64,000 nt of DNA, taken from NCBI GenBank assembly GCA_014058105.1, contig JACGCM010002885.1, forward strand, positions 1 to 64,000, written 5' to 3'. A program made the position numbers and the translations under genes. The stretch comes from Kingdonia uniflora. Lineage: Eukaryota > Streptophyta > Magnoliopsida > Ranunculales > Circaeasteraceae. Shown here one piece after another: positions 55,857-64,000 of this stretch. Positions within the stretch are counted from its first letter, which is position 1. Every line of letters starts with the position of its first letter. A model generated the notes under the pieces. It saw nothing but the letters and a program-made list of their open reading frames with translations. It ran no database searches and was not told where the DNA came from.

Positions 55857-58494
55857 CTAGATGTTGCGCTTGTCAGAATTTGAGTGCAACGGCTGGATAG
55901 ATTCCCCATTATTGCGGTCTCCTACATCGAACAAATTATTGTAAATATGGATCACACTATAGAAAAATCACGCATAAGGTGCCTTTATGCATATTGTTGA
56001 ATATATACTTACTTGATTCTGCTATCATCGTTTTGAGAAGTGGGCATGTCCGTTTGTCATGGTTGCCGAGTACTTTACAACTTTTGCATGTTCTCTTCTT
56101 CTTCATAACAACCTCTTCCATTCCCCCCCCCCCTCCATCTTGCCCCTTTCTTGTGATCAATCTTCGCCCGACCTTTTGTTTGAACCACGAGAGGGTTTAA
56201 AATCATAGTTCCGGACACCAGAGAATCGGCGACAGAAGTTGAGATATTTTGTTGTGGTGCATCTATCTATGTTAAAGCGTCATCGTAGTTTTGAAGGTAA
56301 GTCTCAAGCTCGTCTAGCTTCAAAACTGCAAAATCAAAACTTTCTTTTATCTTCGAGGCCCTTTCAAATAAGATTGATGCACAAAGCGATAGGTGGCTAT
56401 GGCGTAAGGCATGTCGTAAGTTATCTCCTTCTAACTGGCTTTCATCATACGACCTTGAAAACTTGTTTGCACCAATCGTCCACCTTGTCATAATGAAGGC
56501 CTCTGGTATTTTGAGAATGTCGTATTTCGAGAAAACCTTCAGGAGGTGACGGCATGGGAGTCCAACATACTCAAACAACTTGCATCCACAATTACCAGTT
56601 AGCTTCTCTAAGTCTATTTGTAGCTCAAATGACTCGACACGACCACTATGGGCCTTCACCGTAAGTTGCCGAAAGTTACCTTCTACGTATCTTTCTATTG
56701 CAACGAAGCGAACAACCTGGTCAAATAGATCATGTAGTTTGTGGTACATTGTTCTGGTGTAAATCTTTGCAGCATCATTCAGTAGAGCTTGATGAGGTCC
56801 AACTTGACGATATATGTGTTCTGATGCAAAGTCTTCTGCACTTTCTCGCTCGTATACCTCTATAAGGGCAGCCTCATACTTGGTCACAAAACTATACAAC
56901 CCAGTTGTTATTGGCAACCAACTGTTAAAGAAGTTATTTGTGGACTCACTCCGTCCTGTGCTGCTCATCCCTGCAAAGAAGGTCTCTTTATTCCATAACG
57001 GTATCCATCTTTGTCTAATATTGAAGATTCCTTGCATCCAAACGTTATCATCTAATTTATGTTTCTTCATTAGGTCCATCCACTTGGTTTCAAACTCTAC
57101 AGCCACATATGTGTTGCGCATTATCAAATCGATATCTTCTTTGAATGTAGATGGTTCCCGATAAACATGGCCGATTTTCTCGGGAAATTTGTTTGTGATG
57201 TGCTACAGACAAAATCAATGTTTGGTGTTGGGGAAGACCTGGAAATAAACCAGAACTTAGAATGAAAGTGTCTCTGAATACTATATGATATTGTCGAATT
57301 TGACAATTTACAAATGTGATTGGATTGGAGTTATGCTAGCAATTATTGTCGAATTCGATAATAATTCAATTGTAACTGGAGTAACAATTGTCGCATATTG
57401 TCGATTTCGACACTATTGATAATTAAAAATAGACAATATACTCCAGTTAACAATACTGTAACTCGAGCAATAAGTGTCCAAGTACTCCTTTACCTTGGGA
57501 ATAGCCACGGCCATAGCTGCATCTTGATCGGTGATAATTGACACATGGTGTTTGTAGTTCTTTGCCTTGAGCCAAGTATGGAACAACCATAGAAATGTGT
57601 TTTCTTGCTCATTTCTTAGCAGAGTACATCCGAATTGAATTGTTTGGTAGTGGTTGTTGATCCCTGCAAACGGAGCAAAGGGCATCTTGTACACATTCGT
57701 CCGGTATGTAGTATCAAAGGTGACAACATCTCCAAATGCCTCATATACGCACCTTGAACGCCCATCTATCCAAAAAAAATTCAGTGCTCAGTCCTCCTCA
57801 TCTAATTCTATGTCAAAATAAAACATCGGATCTGTAGTTTGTTTCTTCCTAAACCACTCCAACGCTGTTTGTGCATCTCCTCTGACTAGTCGTTCCTTAT
57901 TTACTTTGGCGTTGTGGTTGTAACAATCCCGTTTGCTAAAGGTTCTATCTGGGAATAATGTCGGGACTTTGCTGACCGGAATATTGTGGAGCTCAAATGC
58001 CTATGTAAGGTTTTTTGCTGCTTCAGGAAAGAATCTGTTAACCTTCATCCGATGCTGATTCCGTGGAGATACGAGTTTATGGTTATGGATATCCGTGAAA
58101 CTTGTGACCACATACTTGCCTATTTTGGTATTCCAATTTATGTTCATTGTTGCTTTACACCCACACTTATCAGATGATCTTCTGTTGCAGCTACGCCACT
58201 ACTTTCTGGAGTGCCAAGGTTTTTCTTTGAAAAGCCATTGCTCATACAACAAAAGTGGGCTCTTCCTATATTATCCGATCTCGGACGCTTAGTAAAATTA
58301 CGTATCTTGGTAGAGAAACCCTGCCCTCTTCCATATCGTTCATACCACAGACGTGCATCCTCTACAGTATCAAAATGTTGACCCTCGTATGGGGCTTCCG
58401 CCGAAAATGGGTCTATAATACGTTCATTTTCACACCTTTCTGGGGACTCCTCACCAATAACTTTTGACCAATTTTTATCGACGGAGTCTTCCAT
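55857..58494 (-). pseudogene. FAR1/FHY3-type MULE transposase, defective
   Basis: Exons 58494-57494, 57202-56013 and 55921-55857. The N-terminal FAR1 DNA-binding domain reads FDTVEDARLWYERYGRGQGF, then CGCKATMNINW and DIHNHKLVSP. The MULE core has VVTFDTTYRTNVYKMPFAPF (first Asp), FGCTLLRNEQENTFLWLF and IITDQDAAMAVAIPK (second Asp). The second exon continues with NKFPEKIGHVYREPSTFKED, GMSSTGRSESTNNFFNSW, and the SWIM finger CGCKLFEYVGLPCRHLLKVF. The last parts give CKSCKVLGNHDKRTCPLLK and the end SNSDKRNI. Breaks: a shift near 58,170, TAG at 58,001, TGA at 57,788, TAG at 56,267, and a shift in a G-run near 56,125. The RHRxCxWH segment expected between the first two exons seems lost. It is convergent with the PMD-OTU gene; its intron 1 holds three palindromes. 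Confidence 0.9.
57290..57414. repeat. Palindrome cluster 7 (3 copies), transposase intron 1
   Basis: Copies start at 57,290, 57,345 and 57,397, with spacings of 55 and 52 bp, plus a half-site CAATTGTCG near 57,385. Each copy has one or two changes from the consensus. Confidence 0.92.
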
Positions 58495-58780
58495 TGTCAA
58501 TCTGACTAAGAAGTTCACACATAAAAGAAATGATTGTGAGTTGTAAGTAAAGTAATTGGAGAGATCAAAATATCACAAACCAAATACAATTCAAGTCCAA
58601 CGCATGTTAATTTCATAATTACATCACATACTACAAAACGCAGAATACAAGATGTAAACAATCACACACAAAAACCTGTTGTACCATACAAAATCTATTC
58701 ATCACTTGCTGAATACTACAACTACTTCATTACATGTACCTGCCAGCGATATTACAACCAGAATACCTAATCAGCAAATC

Positions 58781-59083
58781 CTAAACTGCACCGACAGGTT
58801 CGGCGCCTTCCTTCCTAACCAGTTCCCTGGCCCGGGGAACAAGAGCTGCTCTCCTCGCCATTGGATGCAGGATGACCGTCTGCATCTGACAATGTAAATG
58901 GAAATCCTCTCTCCACAATGCCGCCTCAGCCTCGCACATTCTTTCGTAGCTCACCTCACGCGGCGGCAATGGTTGACCGTTCAAATTAGCCGAACCAAAA
59001 TAACGCATCACTAGTTCGTCATACAACTGTTTAATACGGCGAGAAGCAGCCTCCCGACTACTCTGAGACCTCGTCTTCACCAT
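58781..59083 (-). CDS. Small intact ORF of unknown function in the MULE
   Basis: A 100-codon open frame from ATG at 59,083 to a stop at 58,781. It starts MVKTRSQSSREAASRRIKQL, has a Pro-rich turn (NGQPLPPREVS), then a helical middle (YERMCEAEAALWREDF), and ends in an Arg-rich stretch (MARRAALVPRARELVRKEG). It is basic and has no signal peptide or membrane segment. I know no family for it. Unlike the two large genes of this element it has no internal stop. The right-hand palindrome cluster begins 24 bp upstream of its ATG. A regulator such as a VANC-like DNA-binding protein is one possibility, on position alone. A promoter has not been identified. Confidence 0.55.
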   Translation of the reverse strand: MVKTRSQSSREAASRRIKQLYDELVMRYFGSANLNGQPLPPREVSYERMCEAEAALWREDFHLHCQMQTVILHPMARRAALVPRARELVRKEGAEPVGAV

Positions 59084-59106
59084 CTCCGTTGACTCTGCAC
59101 AGTAAT

Positions 59107-59389
59107 ATTGTCGAGTTCGACAAGTTAGTTGTTGTGACAATCTGCTATTCATATAATAAATTGTCGAACTCGACAATTTAGTTACTGTACCAGAACGATT
59201 CATATGTAATATTGTCGAGTTCGACAATTCAGATATTGTGTCTCCAACAGTCATATATATTATTCTCGAGTTCGACAATTTAGTTACTGTGAATATTACA
59301 TTCATATACGATATTGTCGAGTTCAACAATTATATAGTCCTACATCAGTGTAATGCAAATATTTTAACTAAATTGTCGAATTCGAATGG
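59107..59389. repeat. Palindrome cluster 8 (6 copies), upstream of the small ORF
   Basis: Copies start at 59,107, 59,160, 59,211, 59,262, 59,313 and 59,372, with spacings of 53, 51, 51, 51 and 59 bp. Centre GT dominates here (TCGAGTTCGA). This is the longest run and mirrors cluster 1 at the other end of the element. Confidence 0.94.
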
Positions 59390-59639
59390 GACCCAGCAGC
59401 AGGTAATCAATCAAAGAGAAATTACAAATTTCACAGGGATTAAGTGGGGGGATACCATTATTCTAACAAATTTTACAACATCCAAGTGTACTAATGGCGA
59501 GTAAGGGTCAGAAAGTACCTGTCGAGTAAGTGCACTATCAGCAAGGGTGTCGGAGTTCTTTGGAGATATCAATTTCACCTCTAATGGCAGAATCGCTTCC
59601 TTTTCTCAACTGAAATCTCACCTCTAATGGCAGAAATCC

Positions 59640-59816
59640 CCCCGATTGTGTGATATGAGAGATAAAGAGAGTGTATGATATGAGAGAGAGAGAGAGTATA
59701 TCTGTGATATGAGAGAGATAATATATCTGTGATATGACAGAGAGTGTGTGTGTGTGAAATGAGAGAGAGAGTGTGTGTGTGATATGAGAGAGAGAGAGAG
59801 AGAGAGATAAAGACTT
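59640..59816 (+). repeat. (GA)n/(GT)n with GATATGAGAGAGA units
   Basis: Repeated GTGATATGAGAGAGAGAG and GTGTGTGTG runs next to the right TIR. Read on the minus strand it is a pyrimidine-rich leader like the one inside the left TIR. Confidence 0.85.
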
Positions 59817-59886
59817 GACTGATATCAGTGAGGTTGTTCGAATTTGAAATTTCTTTGAAAAGAGAGGGAAATGTGAGTGATGGCTA

Positions 59887-60039
59887 GAGAGAGTGGGGCA
59901 GGTAGGACTCCCTAATTTTCCCCCTCATTTCCCTTATAGGAAATGCCAATTTTGAGAGCCACTCATCTAATAGAGATGAGTGGTTGTGGTTGAGTGAGAG
60001 TTGAGTGTCTCATTTTTTAGTGTCTCTAAATCCTCTCCC
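59887..60039 (-). repeat. MULE right terminal inverted repeat
   Basis: In inversion it begins GGGAGAGGATTTAGAGACAC and contains GCTCTCAAAATTGGCATTTC, AAGGGAAATGAGGGGGAAAA and CCTGCCCCACTCTCTCT, pairing with the left TIR. It is about 20 bp longer in the diverged middle and holds a small extra hairpin (ACTCATCTC / GAGATGAGT near 59,965). Confidence 0.93.
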
Positions 60040-60048
60040 TATATTAAA
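60040..60048 (+). repeat. Target-site duplication, right copy (TATATTAAA)
   Basis: Exact repeat of 48,428-48,436. It marks the outer edge of the MULE; the original HAK upstream DNA continues from 60,049. Confidence 0.95.
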
Positions 60049-60124
60049 TACTAGGGAGAGAGAGAAAGAAAAAAAGATTTGGTTCTCAAAACTTTACCTT
60101 TTTCGTGTTTTTAGTCCTTTTGTT

Positions 60125-60292
60125 ATGGCAGTACAACAAAACCGTTTAACCGAGAAACCGAACCGACAGTTTTTTTTCATCAGTTTTTTAAAGACCCGGT
60201 TCGGTTCTAAATTAGAAGAACCAAATCAGTCTGGTTTGTTTTGCACCCTCGGTTAACCGACCAAACCGAACCGAGTTTGGTTTCGAGTTTAA
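60125..60292. repeat. AACCGAACCG-type dispersed repeat
   Basis: Dense in GTTTAACCGAGAAACCGAAC, GGTTCGGTTC and CGGTTAACCGACCAAACCGA, giving partial inverted symmetry between its two ends. Probably a small MITE-like element. No target duplication found. Confidence 0.5.
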
Positions 60293-60609
60293 ATCTTTTT
60301 AGTTTTGATGAGTTCCTTCCTCCTCTTTCAGATCTATCCAAACAACTTCTGATTTTTTAGGCAAAAGAATGAGAGAGGGAGAGAGAGAGAGAGAATAACA
60401 ACAACTTAGGCAACATCAACAGTATAATCAATGGATACTCTCATTGATGCAACAACAACAATAGTATAATCACAGAGAGATGATAACAGTATAATCAATA
60501 GTATAATCACAGAGGGAGAGATATAAGATGATCTCAATCCAAAGCTACTAGCATCGCAATCGCAGAGGGAAAGATAACAGTATAATCAATGGTTCCTCGT
60601 ATCAACTGC

Positions 60610-60956
60610 AACAACAAATACTGGCTACGATGTCATTAAAAAAATGACGTAAAAGGGATTTAATAACGTCATTTTTACAAATGACGTCGAAAGCGATAAC
60701 GTGGAAAGGTAGGGACTAACAACGTCATTAAATAAGTGACGTGGAAATGTATGTATTAACGTCATTTAATAAGTGACGTATAAGGGGCTTTAAAAATGAC
60801 GTTATTAATACCCAATTCCAGTGGTCGACCGGCTAGTGTATTCTATTGACGTCACTTTAAAAAATGACAAAGTTGAAATCTTTTAACGTCATTTTTAAAG
60901 TGACGTGGTAGAGTTTTCATACATCAGCAATGACATTTTTAAAATGACGTCAATAC
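60610..60956. repeat. Array of AACGTCATTT / AAATGACGTT inverted motifs
   Basis: About a dozen TGACGT or ACGTCA motifs in alternating orientation within 350 bp, for example AACGTCATTTTTACAAATGACG and AATGACGTTATTAATA. Such arrays are typical of the subterminal regions of CACTA (En/Spm) elements, where they bind the element's protein, but I find no CACTA terminus here. Confidence 0.65.
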
Positions 60957-61134
60957 CTCGAAAAATACAAAAAAAAAATTTAAAAATCAAATATTGCAAA
61001 ATATTATACAAAAAGGACCACCACCATATTATACAAAAAGGCAAAATATTTGTACAATATTGTGATTGATGAGGACCTCGGAAATGAGACTACCGTCATC
61101 AATATAAACATGTAGCTCGAACTTAGTCCTTCCC

Positions 61135-62351
61135 TTAAAACTGGAATCCATTTCCCTTTACACAAGTCAGGAAGCACTTGATTTTCCCCTGAACAAATGG
61201 CATATCATCCTTCATATCAGTCCACCTCAATTGTAAACTCGACATATACGTAAAAGGGATCTCTTCGGTACTCACTCGTAAGGCTAATGTATGAGGAGAA
61301 ATGAATTTCCCAAAGATAGAACACCATGGAGAGAGCTTCTTAAGAACTCTGTCAGTTTTAGGGGTCAATCTGTCCACATATGTCCGTAACTTCAATAGGA
61401 GATTTCGATTCTTTTCCAGCCCATCGGCCTTGCTAATTGAATCAGGAGATGTTTGCCTCCAGAAGAGGTTCATGTTGAACTTTTTAGGAGCATTCTGCCC
61501 TCCCAGAAATTGAATAACGTGCGATCTATCAACCCCAGTATTGCCACCTTCTGGAATCAACAGTCCGTATTTCCTGCAAGCATGCCAAAATCAGAGAAAT
61601 ATGAATCAGATCTTTTTCGAATACTTATACTCTCATCAGATTGGCTGTCCAAGCATTCTTATTACTCTTATTTTAAGAAGATTTAGAGAAAGGACAGCTA
61701 TCAAGAACAACAAAGAGAGGCAGTAATCTGAACACAAAGATGGACAAAAACATGGTAATAAAGGTCATAATCAAGGTTCGTAAGTATGTTGATTCACATC
61801 AATGGCCTTCACAGTAAGATATATAATACCCGCAATATACAAGGCATGACATTTTGGCCATCATAAGGTCTAAACTGTAGATCCTTGACATCTTTTTACT
61901 GTTAAAAGGAGTTCTTTAAACCTTATCCCAGTCTGGGATATCTCATGTCTGACAAAAAGAGGGATGTAAAAACATAAGGAAGAAACTTGACGAGTCTATG
62001 TTTACCTTCTAATGTGAAGTCTTCAATTTCCTGAGTATTGATTGCAAGTGACCACCGTGTGTCAACTAAAACATGTGTCATCCTGCGATCTTCCTTCGTA
62101 TCACTTTCAATATCCAATGTGGGAATATCCGTCTTGCTCCACCCATTATCAGTATCATCAGTGCTCCAACAACCATAATTAACAGTAAAAGTAACAAAAT
62201 CTTGCACCTTTTCCTTTCCACAAACGAATCCTTCTTCTATATGCGCAATTTCCTTTGTCAGTTTCCCAGGAGTCGGAGAAAACAGAGATATATATGAACT
62301 AGGGGTTTGATTTTCACTGTATTTTCCCGTTGTCTCCATAACATGCACAAC
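61135..62351 (-). pseudogene. ER M28 metallopeptidase (ERMP1-like), C-terminal fragment
   Basis: Two exons of the C-terminal non-catalytic domain of a plant endoplasmic-reticulum Zn-dependent exopeptidase (M28, ERMP1-like). Exon 62351-62006 reads YISLFSPTPGKLTKEI, FVTFTVNYGCWSTDDTDNGW, DIPTLDIESDTKEDRRMTHV and RWSLAINTQEIEDFTLEG. Exon 61573-61135 reads LLIPEGGNTGVDRSHVIQFL, NAPKKFNMNLFW and a less familiar tail ending GNGFQF. Joining the exons by their GT-AG sites gives a stop almost at once; one missing base near 61,566 would explain that. The peptidase domain and membrane helices are absent. It lies 0.8 kb from an ABCB fragment on the same strand. Confidence 0.75.
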
Positions 62352-62874
62352 CTGTTAGCAATACGATTTTCATAATTAGCAGTCGCTAGTAGCACTTTAA
62401 TATTTTTTGCATTTTGGGTTACGAGAAGTCCCAGTATGTTTGCAAAACATTATCAAGATCAGAACAACTTGGAAAATATAAAAAGAAAGAATAAAACACT
62501 GGGAATCCCCATGCATACTGTTGAGATGGCATATGATCCCAGGTACTACGAAATGTTCAATTTGCAAGTGTTCATGCAGTATGATGTGATATTGATACCA
62601 ATACTTGTGTTTCATTTCATGAACACTTCTTTATGCAACTTTCTAATTCCTTTATTTACATTTTTCAGCATGTTTATAGCTTCTAGTATTCTATTCATGA
62701 AAGGACGTTGACGTTTAATATACATATAATCTTAGAAGTTTTGTCATTGAGTCTCTAATATAGGATTCTTTAGATTTAGTTTCATTGACAATAAGAAATG
62801 ATACAGAGTCTCATAATAACTAGTCAATTAGACATTGTTGTATGGTATTAAAAGATGAGGTTGGGATCAGTGGC

Positions 62875-62960
62875 GGAGCCAAGATTATTGGTCAGGGGGG
62901 GCAGGAATTTTTTAGGGGTTTGGGGGCGGTAAACAAAATTTTGGACAGAAAATGGACAGA
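62875..62960 (+). repeat. GTGGCGGAGCCAAG-type dispersed repeat
   Basis: CAGTGGCGGAGCCAAGATTA, then GGTCAGGGGGGGCAGGAATT and GGGGTTTGGGGGCGG. In my experience this opening phrase is common in plant repeats. Class unknown; it separates the two gene fragments. Confidence 0.4.
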
Positions 62961-63131
62961 ATCTCAACATAAAACAGTTACGGAAAAAGTATGCCCTTGA
63001 GTTTAGGGTTATAAGTTTTGTAGTCACAGAAAATTTACAATGTAGTCAACAGAAAACAAACAGCCCATAAGCATTCTGAAAATAAATGCAAGTGATATAG
63101 AGAAAAGATAAGACTATATACCTGATAGTAC

Positions 63132-63900
63132 CTTCTGAAAGCCCCAAGATTTGAAACGCTCCAACTTGTATCCTGCCGACTTCCCTTTGCTAAAAGCCCC
63201 AAGATTTGAAAAGGACTGCCCCAAACTCCTGTAACCAAATCAACAAACAACATTATGCATTTAGAAGTAGAAGTTTTAATTTGGTAAAACCAAACAAAAT
63301 TTCATTATTCATGATCTTACATTCCCCCGACAATTGCAGAAAATATCGCGGTAAAGGCCTTCCCACCGCCTGTTTGTCCATTCCTGATGAAAACTCCGGC
63401 ATACCAGAATACAAGGGCCCACGACATGCAGGCAATTCCATAAGTGCATCCAATTCCCAGGCCTTTAGCCATCCCTGCCTTATAACCAAGCTTTAATGTG
63501 TTTTGGATTGCATCTGAGTGAGTTTATGGCCTTGCTTTCTCCCACGTATAAGTATACTGTTATAACTTGTGCAACAGCCTGCAAAGGCCATAACAAATTC
63601 AATTCAACATCCCGAAGAGAGCAAATTAATTATTATGATATTTTACTAATTAATGTTCCATTGCAAATGTATGTATTAAGCCAATCAGGAGAGACTCACC
63701 TGCTCTGCTACTATGCCAGCATTGGCATACGATTCTTGACTCTTGGAAGTGAGACCGGTAAGAGTATAGGCATACAATCCTCCTGCAAAAGCAATCCCTG
63801 GAATCACAGCAACACTCAACAGTGCCAATTTCCATGCCGATACAAACCCCACCACTAATCCTGCAAGAAAAGTCAACAAATAGTGTATGAAGTTCCCCAC
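63132..63900 (-). pseudogene. ABCB transporter (P-glycoprotein/auxin-type), broken fragment
   Basis: Three exons of the first transmembrane domain of a plant ABCB exporter, closest in memory to ABCB19/ABCB1. Exon 63900-63700 reads VGNFIHYLLTFLAGLVVGFV, SAWKLALLSVAVIPGIAF and ANAGIVAEQ. Exon 63578-63321 reads AVAQVITVYLYVGESKAINS, then YKAGMAKGLGIGCTYGIACM and AFTAIFSAIVGG. Exon 63228-63132 reads SLGQSFSNLGAFSKGKSAGY. Two bases are missing after KAINS (codon for Tyr in the family), shifting the frame. After SAGYKL the expected MEIIKQKP is replaced by a second copy of TTTCAAATCTTGGGGCTTT (63,141-63,158 against 63,194-63,212). The usual Arg and Ser of QVRTVYSYV are Ile and Leu. No nucleotide-binding domain lies in the window; upstream exons may lie beyond its right edge. 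Confidence 0.85.
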
Positions 63901-64000
63901 CTAAAACAACTCAGGAAAAACAAATTAAAACTCCAACCAACAATACCAAAGTCCAGGATATTGGTGAAAATATTCACCAAAAAAAGACACAATAACTTAC

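Larger units (their letters stand above)
48437..60039. mobile_element. 11.6-kb Mutator-like element (TIR-MULE) with PMD-OTU and FAR1 genes
   Basis: A complete MULE of 11,603 bp bounded by a perfect 9-bp TSD. The TIRs of roughly 130-150 bp begin GGGAGAGGATTTAGA on both ends. Order inside: left TIR, palindrome cluster, PMD/coiled-coil/OTU-like gene (+), palindrome cluster, FAR1/MULE transposase (-), small ORF (-), palindrome cluster, right TIR. The coding genes carry several stops and shifts, so this copy is not autonomous. The perfect TSD and near-perfect inner TIRs show that insertion was not ancient. Some 34 copies of an 18-bp palindrome occupy its introns and spacers. Confidence 0.95.

Noticed and set aside
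56814..57164. 116-codon open frame on + over the transposase
   Set aside because: Mirror of the FAR1/MULE coding strand, no recognisable domain.
49039..59389. CRISPR-like array (palindromic repeats at regular spacing)
   Set aside because: Plant nuclear DNA, repeats of 18 bp with variable centres, spacers not unique, and no cas genes; an element-borne binding-site array fits better.

Overview
The window is nuclear DNA of a flowering plant. It is AT-rich, its genes have many GT-AG introns, and the recognisable families are plant ones: cellulose synthase, HAK/KUP potassium transporter, FAR1-type Mutator transposase, plant mobile domain and ABCB transporter. I cannot name the species. There is one apparently intact host gene. 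Everything else is broken genes, gene fragments and layered transposons.

Layout. 1.7-5.3 kb: three unrelated gene fragments, all on +, with introns retained: phospholipase D 3' end, cellulose synthase middle exons, and the 3' end of an unrecognised gene. 5.7-6.4 kb: a FAR1-like scrap on -. 7.0-10.4 kb: a PIF/Harbinger element with both of its genes, dead. 10.9-12.7 kb: a decayed plant-mobile-domain (PMD) gene on -. 14,121-20,801: three related Helitrons joined head to tail. 22,598-37,151: the intact 16-exon WDR75/UTP17-like gene on +, with MITEs and LINE remnants in its introns. 38,898-48,154: an eight-exon HAK/KUP transporter pseudogene on -, convergent with WDR75. 48,437-60,039: an 11.6 kb Mutator-like element (MULE) with long terminal inverted repeats and a perfect 9-bp target duplication, inserted about 280 bp upstream of the HAK start codon. 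60.1-61.0 kb: two repeat blocks. 61.1-63.9 kb: fragments of an ER M28 metallopeptidase and of an ABCB (P-glycoprotein-like) transporter, both on - and both broken.

The most unusual structure is inside the MULE. It carries about 34 copies of an 18-bp palindrome, consensus ATTGTCGANNTCGACAAT, in eight clusters. All copies lie in introns, between genes or just upstream of genes. Within clusters most copies are 49-55 bp apart, close to five turns of B-DNA, so a bound protein would sit on one face of the helix. The clusters flank and interrupt three genes: a FAR1/MULE transposase (-); a thirteen-exon gene (+) predicted to fuse a PMD, a coiled coil and an OTU-like protease fold whose expected catalytic Cys is Ser; and a small intact basic ORF (-) whose start codon lies just inside the right-hand cluster. 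The arrangement resembles the Arabidopsis VANDAL elements, whose VANC proteins recognise short motifs dispersed in the element's own non-coding DNA and reverse silencing. Here the motif is a true dyad and the element has classical TIRs. I infer a self-recognition system, either anti-silencing or transposase/regulator binding, not described as far as I know.

Exon coordinates come from reading GT/AG sites with reading frame and remembered family motifs. The WDR75 exons sum to 2,442 nt and the HAK exons (minus one 7-bp duplication) to 2,298 nt, both multiples of three, which supports those models. No database search was possible.
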